From assembly GCF_000684975.1 (NCBI RefSeq), contig NZ_BAXZ01000005.1, positions 248,001 through 312,000 on the forward strand: a stretch of 64,000 bases of DNA, in the 5' to 3' direction. Source of the stretch: Paraburkholderia acidipaludis NBRC 101816 (GTDB taxonomy: Bacteria; Pseudomonadota; Gammaproteobacteria; Burkholderiales; Burkholderiaceae). A program made the translations under genes and the position numbers. The notes below the pieces were generated by a model that saw only the letters and a program-made list of their open reading frames with translations, was not told the origin of the DNA and did no database searches. Each line of letters opens with the position of its first letter. The stretch's first letter is position 1. Of this stretch, positions 34,915 to 43,100 are shown in pieces.

Positions 34915-36492
34915 TCAGCCGCCCATGGCAAATACAATCCACGCGCGCGCCGCTACCATGCCGACCCCCACCGCGATGCCGAACACCAGCAATCCCTGCA
35001 GGAGCCGGTTCGTGCGCCGCTGTTCAAGTAGTAGCGCACGGATCGTCTCGTCGCCGGCCGCGTGCCCCGGGTCCTGCCGATGCATCAGCACCTGATGCAC
35101 GAGACGCGGCAGCTGCGGCAGCGTTTTGCTCCACTGCGGCGCCTCTATTTTGAAGCGTTCGTACCAGCCACGCAGGCCGATCTGCTCGGCCATCCAGCGT
35201 TCGAGATACGGCTTGGCCGTTTTCCAGAGATCGAGTTCCGGATCGAGCGAGCGCCCGAGGCCCTCGACATTGAGCATGGTCTTTTGCAGCAGCACGAGCT
35301 GCGGCTGGATTTCGACGTTGAAGCGCCGCGAAGTCTGGAAGAGGCGCAGCAGCACCTGGCCGAGCGAAATGTCCTTGAGCGAGCGGTCGAAATACGGCTC
35401 GCAGACAGCGCGAATCGCGCTCTCCAGCTCCTCGACGCGCGTGTTGGGCGGCACCCAGCCCGACTCGATATGCAGCGTGGCGACGCGGTGATAGTCGCGC
35501 TTGAAGAAGGCCAGAAAGTTCTGCGCGAGGTAGTTCTTGTCGAAATCAGAAAGCGCGCCGACGATGCCGAAATCGAGCGCGATATAGCGCCCGAAGTGCG
35601 CCGGATCGAGGCTCACCTGGATGTTGCCGGGGTGCATGTCGGCGTGAAAGAAGCCGTCGCGAAACACCTGCGTGAAGAAGATCTCGACGCCCTCGCGCGC
35701 CAGCTTCGGAATGTCCACGCCAGCCGCGCGCAGCTTGTCCACCTGGCTGATCGGCACGCCGATCATGCGCTCCATCACGAGCACGTTGCTCGTGCTGAAC
35801 TCCCAGAACATCTCCGGCACGAGCAGCAGTTCGAGGCCTGCGAAGTTGCGGCGCAGCTGGCTGCCGTTGGCGGCCTCGCGCATGAGGTCGAGTTCGTCGT
35901 GCAGGTACTTGTCGAATTCGGCCACGACCTCGCGCGGCTTCAGGCGCTTGCCGTCGGCCCACAGCCGCTCGGCCCACACGGCGATGTCGCGCAGCAGTGC
36001 GAGGTCGGAATCGATCACGGGCCGCATGTTCGGCCGCAGCACCTTCACGGCGACCGCCTTGCCCGCATGCTGCCCGGACTTCAGCTTCGCGAAGTGCACC
36101 TGCGCAATCGAGGCGCTCGCCACCGGCACGCGCTCGAAGTCGTCGAAGATCGTGTCCACCGGCGCGCCGAGCGACTTCTCGATAATGCCGATCGCCACGT
36201 TGGAATCGAACGGCGGCACCTGATCCTGCAGGCGCGCGAGCTCGCTGGCGATGTCGGGCGGCAGCAGGTCGCGGCGGGTGGACAGCACCTGGCCGAACTT
36301 CACGAAAATGGGACCGAGGCTCTCCAGCGCGAGACGCAGGCGCACGCCGGGCGGCTGCTCGAACTTGCGGCCGATCGTGGTAACGCGAAGCAGCAACCGC
36401 ACACGGCGGTCATTGATCCGGCTCAACATCATTTCGTCGAGGCCGAAGCGGATAACCGTGAAGAAAATCTTCAGAAAACGCAGGAAACGCAT
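34915..36492 (-). CDS. ubiB: Ubiquinone biosynthesis protein UbiB
   Basis: A 525-residue atypical protein-kinase-like ATPase needed for ubiquinone synthesis. The family-specific KxGQ motif FVKFGQVLSTRRDLLPPDIA replaces the usual glycine-rich loop. ASIAQVHFAKLKSG, HADMHPGNIQVSLDP and the metal-binding DFGIVGALSD are intact. Two C-terminal hydrophobic helices (LLQGLLVFGIAVGVGM onward) anchor it to the membrane. It starts 3 bp after the ubiJ stop, so ubiJ-ubiB form a tight pair. Confidence 0.95.
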   Translation of the reverse strand: MRFLRFLKIFFTVIRFGLDEMMLSRINDRRVRLLLRVTTIGRKFEQPPGVRLRLALESLGPIFVKFGQVLSTRRDLLPPDIASELARLQDQVPPFDSNVAIGIIEKSLGAPVDTIFDDFERVPVASASIAQVHFAKLKSGQHAGKAVAVKVLRPNMRPVIDSDLALLRDIAVWAERLWADGKRLKPREVVAEFDKYLHDELDLMREAANGSQLRRNFAGLELLLVPEMFWEFSTSNVLVMERMIGVPISQVDKLRAAGVDIPKLAREGVEIFFTQVFRDGFFHADMHPGNIQVSLDPAHFGRYIALDFGIVGALSDFDKNYLAQNFLAFFKRDYHRVATLHIESGWVPPNTRVEELESAIRAVCEPYFDRSLKDISLGQVLLRLFQTSRRFNVEIQPQLVLLQKTMLNVEGLGRSLDPELDLWKTAKPYLERWMAEQIGLRGWYERFKIEAPQWSKTLPQLPRLVHQVLMHRQDPGHAAGDETIRALLLEQRRTNRLLQGLLVFGIAVGVGMVAARAWIVFAMGG

Positions 36493-36495
36493 GTT

Positions 36496-37137
36496 CTAGA
36501 GGCCTGTTGACGGGCGCGGGCCACGCGGCGACGCGACACCGCCGGCAGCCGTTTTTTGTTCGAGGCGCTCGATGCGCTTTTCCACGCGCGCAAGAGCGTC
36601 GCGCGCGTGGGAGAGTTCGGCGGAAAGGCCATCCAGCTCGGCACGCCGCACGAGCTGCGGGTTTTCATCCAGCAGGTATTCCGTGACCGAGCCGAGCACG
36701 TTGCGGCCGGTGCGCAACGCCTGCTCGCCTGCGGCGCGCGCGAACGAGGCGACGCGCGCGGCGCTCGCGTCGCCAATCAGCTTCGCGAGATCTTCCTCGG
36801 GCTCCCAGCGCAGATGCTCCGCGAGCTTGCCGATGACCTGCGCGAATTCCGCGTCGCCCTCGATCTTGACGTGCTTCATCACCGCGGCCTGACCGCCCTG
36901 CACGAACGACGACAGCGCGCCCGCGGGCAACGAGAGCGAGACGTCCGCATGCTGCGCCTCGAGTTCATCCACGGCGGCGAGATAGCCGTCGGGCTGTACG
37001 AGCAGCGTGAGGACGACAGGCGGACACGAGAGTCGCGCCGTCTTTCCCGCGTAGGGAGCGAGGCGTTCGCGGGCCCACGTTTCGCGGGCGAGCAGGTGAT
37101 TGACGGCAGAAGCGAAGGGCTTGGCGGCGAGAGTCAT
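36496..37137 (-). CDS. ubiJ: Ubiquinone biosynthesis accessory factor UbiJ (SCP2 domain)
   Basis: A 213-residue protein with an N-terminal SCP2-like lipid-binding domain (roughly residues 10-110) and a C-terminal helical, coiled-coil part with LDGLSAELSHARDALARVE. UbiJ with UbiK organises the late ubiquinone hydroxylation and methylation steps. It is followed after 3 bp by ubiB, and ubiE lies two genes upstream, which supports the call. ATG 37137 starts MTLAAKPF. The start has no visible Shine-Dalgarno site and lies only 13 nt after the T-run of a perfect terminator hairpin. Confidence 0.87.
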   Translation of the reverse strand: MTLAAKPFASAVNHLLARETWARERLAPYAGKTARLSCPPVVLTLLVQPDGYLAAVDELEAQHADVSLSLPAGALSSFVQGGQAAVMKHVKIEGDAEFAQVIGKLAEHLRWEPEEDLAKLIGDASAARVASFARAAGEQALRTGRNVLGSVTEYLLDENPQLVRRAELDGLSAELSHARDALARVEKRIERLEQKTAAGGVASPRGPRPSTGL

Positions 37138-37150
37138 CGGCGTGGGGGAC

Positions 37151-37185
37151 AAGAAAACCCGCGCGGGCAAAAGCCCGCGCGGGTT
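37151..37185 (-). terminator. Perfect intrinsic terminator directly upstream of ubiJ
   Basis: Arms AACCCGCGCGGGC and GCCCGCGCGGGTT are perfectly paired over 13 bp with a 4-nt loop. On the minus strand they are followed by TTTTCTT. It lies about 130 bp after the stop of the Tim44-domain gene and 13 nt before the ubiJ start codon. It can end the Tim44 transcript, and any promoter upstream of it must be read through to express ubiJ-ubiB. Confidence 0.85.
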
Positions 37186-37314
37186 CCTATTGTAGCGTTC
37201 GCGAACTGCAATCGCGCCCCAGTGCGGCCTGGCCGCATGGCCAGCATGGCCGGGCAGGCGCCTACGATCCTGCGCGCGACGAGCCCAATGCGAGAACCGG
37301 ACGCCGTAGCGACC

Positions 37315-38358
37315 TTAGTGGGCCCCCAGTTGAGTTCCCACCTGCTGGATCCCTGCGAGCAACCAGCCTTCGCCGGTCGAACGCGACTTCGAAAGATTCC
37401 AGATCTCCCCGAACGGCTCGGCCGCTGCACCTTGCGTCTCGCGGATCAGGCCGTAAAAGCGCACGCTCGCGAGATACTCGTTGCCCTGCTCCGCCACGTC
37501 GAGCAGATCGGCGTTGAGCTGCACGACGTCGGTCTGGTTGGGCTGCGACCCGCGGTCCGCGAGATCGACACGGACCTCGGCGAACATCTCTGGCGTCGTG
37601 AACTCGCGGATGTCGTCCATGTTGCCCGCGTCCCAGGCGGCCTGCAGGCGAACGAAGTGCACCTTCGCGTTGCGCAGGAATGCTTCGGTATCGAAACCCG
37701 CCGGGACCGACGGTGCCGCGGCAATCTGCGGCGTGGTGAGCGGATTGGCTTCCGGCGCGAGGTACTGGCCCGTGGGCGGCGCGGTATAGCGCGGCTCCTG
37801 CGGATAGCCGTGCGCCTGGGTCAGACCGCCCGACGGCGGCAAGCCGGCACCGCCCGCCTGATACGCCGCCTGCGCGACACGGCGGCGGCTCATGAGCTTG
37901 CGGATCAGCCAGATGGCAACGAACGCGATCAGCGCGATCACGATCGCATTGGCCATCGCGCCCGCGAATGCTTCGCCAAGGCCGAAGTGCGAAAGCAGCG
38001 CCGCGATGCCAAGGCCGGCCGCGAGGCCTGCGATCGGGCCGAGCCAGCGGTTGCGCGCCGGCGCTGCGGCGGCAGGTGCCGGGGTGGGCGTGGCGGGTTG
38101 GGCACGCTGCGCCTGACCGGGCTGCGTGGACTGCGTGGGCGTCGGCGAGTTGGGCTGCGCAGGCGGCGGCGTGGTGCTGCGCTGCGAGGCCACCGACGAC
38201 TGCTTGCCGATGCTGCGGCTACCGCCCATGCGGCGGGCTTCGGCGTCGAAAGAGGCGAAGCTGCCGACCATCATCGCGCCGGCTACGGCCAGAACTCCGA
38301 TCTTTCTGGCCCACTGCATTGAAAGCTTTTTGGAAGAATTGACACGGGGCTCAGACAT
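37315..38358 (-). CDS. Tim44-domain inner-membrane protein
   Basis: A 347-residue protein. After a signal-like segment (about residues 19-40) come a Pro/Gln/Ser/Thr/Ala-rich linker (about 55-100), two membrane helices (about 105-125 and 135-152) and a C-terminal Tim44-like domain with FDTEAFLRNAKVHFVRLQAAW, NMDDIREFTTPEMFAEV and VRFYGLIRE. Bacterial Tim44-like proteins resemble the mitochondrial import factor's membrane-binding domain; their own function is unclear. It lies between ubiE and ubiJ on the same strand, and its end is followed by a strong terminator. Confidence 0.9.
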   Translation of the reverse strand: MSEPRVNSSKKLSMQWARKIGVLAVAGAMMVGSFASFDAEARRMGGSRSIGKQSSVASQRSTTPPPAQPNSPTPTQSTQPGQAQRAQPATPTPAPAAAAPARNRWLGPIAGLAAGLGIAALLSHFGLGEAFAGAMANAIVIALIAFVAIWLIRKLMSRRRVAQAAYQAGGAGLPPSGGLTQAHGYPQEPRYTAPPTGQYLAPEANPLTTPQIAAAPSVPAGFDTEAFLRNAKVHFVRLQAAWDAGNMDDIREFTTPEMFAEVRVDLADRGSQPNQTDVVQLNADLLDVAEQGNEYLASVRFYGLIRETQGAAAEPFGEIWNLSKSRSTGEGWLLAGIQQVGTQLGAH

Positions 38359-38394
38359 GAAGGAATTTCCTTTAAAGACAGAGATTTGGGAACG

Positions 38395-39126
38395 CTAATA
38401 CTTTGTCCCGACGTGCAAGGCTACCACGCCAGCTGACAAATTGTAATATTTGACGGCATCAAGGCCGACTTGTTCCATCATCGTCTTCAAAGTTTCCTGG
38501 TCGGGGTGCATGCGGATCGATTCGGCAAGATAGCGATAGCTCTCGGCGTCCTGCGCGAAGCGCGCGCCGAGCCACGGCAGCACCTTGAACGAATAGACGT
38601 CGTAGGCCTTCTTGAGCGGCTCCCAGACCTTGGAGAACTCCAGCACGAGCAGGCGTCCACCCGGCTTGAGCACGCGGCGCATCTCGGCAAGCGCGGCGTC
38701 CTTGTGGGTCATGTTGCGCAGGCCGAAGGCCACGGTCACCACGTCGAAATAGTTGTCCGGAAACGGAATTTTCTCGGCGTCGCAGAGCAGCGCGGGCGTG
38801 AGCACCCCATGGTCGATCAGGCGGTCGCGGCCCACGCGCAGCATCGACTCGTTGATGTCGGTATGCCAGACCTCGCCCTTCGGACCGGCCTTCTTCGCGA
38901 ACGCCATCGAAAGGTCACCGGTGCCGCCCGCGATGTCGAGCACCTTCGCGCCCGGCCGCACGTTGGCCTGTGCAATCGTGAAGGCCTTCCAGGCACGGTG
39001 CAGCCCGCCCGACATCAGATCGTTCATCAGGTCGTAGTTCGAGGCGACCGAGTGGAACACGCCGGCCACCTTCTTCGCCTTTTCCTGTTCGTCGACTGTC
39101 TGATAGCCGAAGTGGGTTTTGCTCAT
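38395..39126 (-). CDS. ubiE: Ubiquinone/menaquinone biosynthesis C-methyltransferase UbiE
   Basis: A 243-residue SAM methyltransferase that adds the C-methyl group in ubiquinone synthesis (and in menaquinone synthesis where present). It starts MSKTHFGYQTVDEQEK. YDLMNDLMSGGLHRAWK, the SAM motif VLDIAGGTGDLSMAFAKK and VAFGLRNMTHKDAALAEM are all diagnostic. The C-terminus YYNLSAGVVALHVGTKY is the classic UbiE end. It lies 36 bp upstream of the Tim44-domain gene, with ubiJ and ubiB following. Confidence 0.97.
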   Translation of the reverse strand: MSKTHFGYQTVDEQEKAKKVAGVFHSVASNYDLMNDLMSGGLHRAWKAFTIAQANVRPGAKVLDIAGGTGDLSMAFAKKAGPKGEVWHTDINESMLRVGRDRLIDHGVLTPALLCDAEKIPFPDNYFDVVTVAFGLRNMTHKDAALAEMRRVLKPGGRLLVLEFSKVWEPLKKAYDVYSFKVLPWLGARFAQDAESYRYLAESIRMHPDQETLKTMMEQVGLDAVKYYNLSAGVVALHVGTKY

Positions 39127-39216
39127 CGCGCTCGTCCTTTCGCGGGGGTCTTGTCTTGAGAATAGTCGTCGCCGCCGGAACGCGCCGGCAGCGGGGCAGG
39201 ATCGTAACAGGAAGCG

Positions 39217-39630
39217 TCAGTGGCAGTGGCCGTGCGCCGCCGCGGGCGGCGCCATGGGCGCGTCGCGCTCGACGCCCGCCGCCTTCAGCCTGGCGAAGTA
39301 GTCCGCCCAGAGTTCGTCCTGGCGCGTTGCCAGCTCGTAGAGCTGGTCCCAGGAATAGATGCCCGAGTTGTGGCCGTCCGAGAAGGTCGGCTGCAGCGCA
39401 TAGTGGCCGACGCCTTCGAGCGCCGTGATCGTCACCTCGCGCTTGCCGGTTTGCAGCGTCTCCTGCCCCGGCCCGTGGCCGCGCACCTCCGCGGAAGGCG
39501 AATACACGCGCATCAGCTCGAACGGAATGCGATAGCTCTCGCCGCTCGCGTACTGCAGCTCCAGCACGCGCGAGACGGCATGCACCACGACGCCGGTCGG
39601 CACCGGCGTATCCGATTTCAGTCCACTCAT
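39217..39630 (-). CDS. DUF971 (GBBH-like N-terminal domain) protein
   Basis: A 137-residue protein. LELQYASGESYRIPFELMRVYSPSAEVRG-type sequence followed by VGHYALQPTFSDGHNSGIYS matches the DUF971 fold related to the N-terminal domain of gamma-butyrobetaine hydroxylase. The C-terminus is His-rich (AAAHGHCH) and might bind a metal. The biochemical role is unknown; relatives sit beside Fe-S or ubiquinone genes. It is 90 bp upstream of ubiE on the same strand, so a shared transcript is plausible. ATG 39630 fits the domain start. Confidence 0.87.
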   Translation of the reverse strand: MSGLKSDTPVPTGVVVHAVSRVLELQYASGESYRIPFELMRVYSPSAEVRGHGPGQETLQTGKREVTITALEGVGHYALQPTFSDGHNSGIYSWDQLYELATRQDELWADYFARLKAAGVERDAPMAPPAAAHGHCH

Positions 39631-39688
39631 GATCGTCCTCGGGCTCGTACCCGTTTCTGCGCGGCGCGCGACATGCGCAAAGTGCGCG

Positions 39689-40123
39689 TCAGGCCAGCGC
39701 CTCGTCCATCTCATGGCGCACCGCGTCGCGCAGCAGCGTGGCCTGCGCGCGGCGCTGACCCAGCATCGCCTCGGAAACCGTGCGCTGGCGCGGCGCCCAG
39801 ACCGGCAGCGGGAAGTGCGCGTCGTTCGTATAGCGCGGGATGACGTGCCAGTGCACATGCGGAACCTGGTTGCCGAGGCTCGCCAGGTTCACCTTCGACG
39901 GCTGCATGACGCGACGCAGCGCGCGTTCGACCGCGTAGACGGCGCGCATCAGATGTTCCCGGTCGGGCGCGGCGAGATCGGAGAACTCGGCAACGTGGCC
40001 GTTCCAGATCACCCGGCAGAAGCCCGGGTAATCGGTCTCCGACGTCGCCAGCACGACGCGCATCCGCTCGTCCTGCCACAGCACGTCGCCGCCATCCTCA
40101 CTGCAGAATACGCATCCCATCAT
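39689..40123 (-). CDS. HIT-family nucleotide hydrolase/transferase
   Basis: A protein of about 144 residues with the histidine triad HVHWH in GNQVPHVHWHVIPRYTND and an N-terminal CVFC pair just after the start. HIT proteins hydrolyse nucleotide phosphoramidates or dinucleotides; the substrate is unknown here. Tandem ATGs near 40123 are preferred; a GTG at 40144 would add seven residues. It lies between the large FAD/Fe-S oxidoreductase gene (51 bp) and the DUF971 gene (58 bp), all on one strand. Confidence 0.88.
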   Translation of the reverse strand: MMGCVFCSEDGGDVLWQDERMRVVLATSETDYPGFCRVIWNGHVAEFSDLAAPDREHLMRAVYAVERALRRVMQPSKVNLASLGNQVPHVHWHVIPRYTNDAHFPLPVWAPRQRTVSEAMLGQRRAQATLLRDAVRHEMDEALA

Positions 40124-40174
40124 CGCCCCCGAAGCCGCCGTCACGAAATCATACGGAATTATTACGCGCCGCCA

Positions 40175-43100
40175 TTAAACCAGCACGCGCTCGATTCCGC
40201 CATTGTTCGCCTTCTGGACATAGTCTGCCATCCAGTTTTCGCCCAGAACGTGCCGGGCGATTTCGACCACGATGTAGTCGGCTTCGATGCCGGCGTCCTC
40301 GTTGTAGCGCGAAAGCCCCTGGAGGCACGACGGGCAGCTCGTCAGGATCTTGACGTCCTGGGCCGTGCCCTGCCCGCCCGCTTCCTGCGGCGTCACCGGC
40401 TGCACGCCGTTGGCGTTGCCCACGAGCGGAATGCCGCGCAATTTCGCCGCACCCTTGCGGATCTCCTCTTCCTTGCGGAAGCGCACCTGGGTGGAGATAT
40501 CGGGACGCGTGACGGCCAGCGTGCCCGACTCGCCGCAGCAGCGATCGTTTTTCTCGATCTTGTATCCATCTTTCTCGGAGCCCATCAGTTCGTTGACGAG
40601 CTTGACCGGATCGATCGTCTTGATCGGCGTGTGGCACGGGTCGTGGTACATGTAGCGCGTGCCCGTCACGCCGTCGAGCTTGATGCCCTTCTCGAGCAGG
40701 AACTCGTGAATGTCGATGATGCGGCAGCCCGGGAAAATCTTGTCGAATTCATAACCGGAAAGCTGGTCGTAGCACGTCCCGCACGACACCACCACGGTCT
40801 TGATGTCGAGGTAGTTGAGCGTGTTGGCGACGCGGTGGAACAGCACCCGGTTGTCCGTGACGATCTTCTCGGCCTTGTCGAACTGGCCCGAGCCGCGCTG
40901 CGGATAACCGCAGCAGAGGTAGCCCGGCGGCAGCACGGTCTGCACGCCCGCTTCCCAGAGCATCGCCTGGGTGGCGAGACCCACCTGCGAGAACAGACGC
41001 TCGGAGCCGCAGCCCGGGAAGTAGAACACCGCTTCCGAATCGACGCTCGTCGCCTTCGGATTGCGGATGATCGGCACGATCTTGTTGTCCTCGATGTCGA
41101 GCAGCGCGCGCGCCGTCTTCTTCGGCAGGTTGCCCGGCATCTTCTTGTTGACGAAGTGGATCACCTGCTCCACGACGGGCGGCCGGCCCGTGGTGGCTGG
41201 CGGATGCGCCGTCTGCTTCTTGATGACCTTCTTGAGGATATCGTTGCCGAGGCGCTGCGCCTTGTAGCCCACGCCCATCATCGCCTCGCGCGCGAGGTTG
41301 ATGGTCTGCGGGTTGGTGGCGTTGAGGAAGAACATGCCCGCCGCGTTGCCCGCGTTGAACTTCTTCTTGCCCATCTTGCGCAGCAGGTTGCGCATGTTCA
41401 TCGTCACGTCGCCGAAGTCGATCTTGACCGGGCATGGCGTCACGCACTTGTGGCAGACCGTGCAGTGGTCGGCCACGTCGTTGAACTCGTCCCAGTGCTT
41501 GATCGACACGCCGCGGCGCGTCTGCTCTTCGTACAGAAAAGCCTCGACCAGCAGCGAGGTCGCGAGGATCTTGTTGCGCGGGCTGTACAGCAGGTTCGCG
41601 CGCGGCACGTGCGTCGCGCACACGGGCTTGCACTTGCCGCAGCGCAGGCAGTCCTTCACCGATTCGGCAATCGCGCCGATATCGGACTGCTGCATGATCA
41701 GCGACTCGTAGCCCATCAGGCCGAACGACGGCGTGTAGGCGTTGCGCAGGTCGGCGCCGTCGAGCAGCTTGCCCGCGTTGAAGCGGCCGTTCGGATCGAT
41801 ACGCTGCTTGTAGGCGCGGAACTCGGCGATCTCGTCGTCCGTGAGGAATTCGAGCTTCGTGATGCCGATGCCGTGTTCGCCCGAGATCACGCCGTCCAGC
41901 GAACGCGCGAGCTTCATGATGCGCGCGACCGCCGCGTGAGCGTCCTGCAGCATCTCGTAGTTATCCGAGTTGACCGGGATGTTCGTGTGCACGTTGCCGT
42001 CGCCCGCGTGCATGTGGAGCGCCACGAACACGCGGCCACGCAGCACCTTCTTGTGGATCGCCTGGGCCTCGTCGAGGATCGGCTTGAAAGCGCCGCCGTT
42101 GAAGATCTGGCGCAGTTCCGCGCGAATCTCCTGCTTCCACGAGATGCGCACCGTGCGGTCCTGCGTGACGTGGAACACGTTGGCCTCGGGCTGCGCGTCG
42201 ACGCGGTCGGCGAACTTCTCCGCCAGCGCCTCGTAGCCGAGCCGCACGAGATAGTGCTGTGCCTCGCGCAACGACAGGTCGAGCTTTTCTCCGACGAAGG
42301 TCCAGCGCTCGCGCACGCGCTTGAGCAGATCGAGCGCCTGCTGCACGCGGTCTTCGAGCAGTTCCGCAGACGGAATCTCGCTCGCGTCGTCGCTCCGGCC
42401 AAGCGGCAGATTGCCGGCCTTGAAGAATGCTTCGAGCGCATCGAGCAACTGCAGCTTGTTCTTGATCGACAGCTCGATGTTAATGCGCTCGATGCCGTCC
42501 GTGTACTCGCCCATGCGGTTGAGCGGAATCACGACGTCTTCGTTGATCTTGAACGCGTTGGTGTGCTTCGCGATGGCGGCCGTGCGGCTGCGGTCGAGCC
42601 AGAAGCGCTTGCGGGCCTCGGCGCTCACGGCCACGAAGCCTTCGCCGCTCTTGCCGTTGGCCATGCGGATGACTTCGGACGTAGCGGTGGCCACGGCATC
42701 GGCGTCGTCGCCGACAATGTCGCCGATCAGCACCATCTTCGGGAACGCATTGCGCTTGCTCTTGGTCGCATAGCCCACGGCGCGCAGATAACGTTCGTCG
42801 AGGTGTTCAAGGCCGGCGAGAATCGCGCCGCCCTGCTTCGAGGTTTCGAAGAGATAGTCCTTGATTTCGACGATGCTCGGAATCGCCTCGCGCGCCTGGC
42901 CGAAGAACTCCAGGCAGACGGTGCGCGTATGCGCGGGCATCTTGTGCAGCACCCAGCGCGCCGACGTGATGAGGCCGTCGCAGCCTTCCTTCTGCACGCC
43001 GGGCAGGCCGGCCAGGAACTTGTCCGTGACGTCCTTGCCGAGGCCTTCCTTGCGGAAACGCTTGCCCTCGATGTCGAGCCATTCCGTGCGCAGCAGCTTC

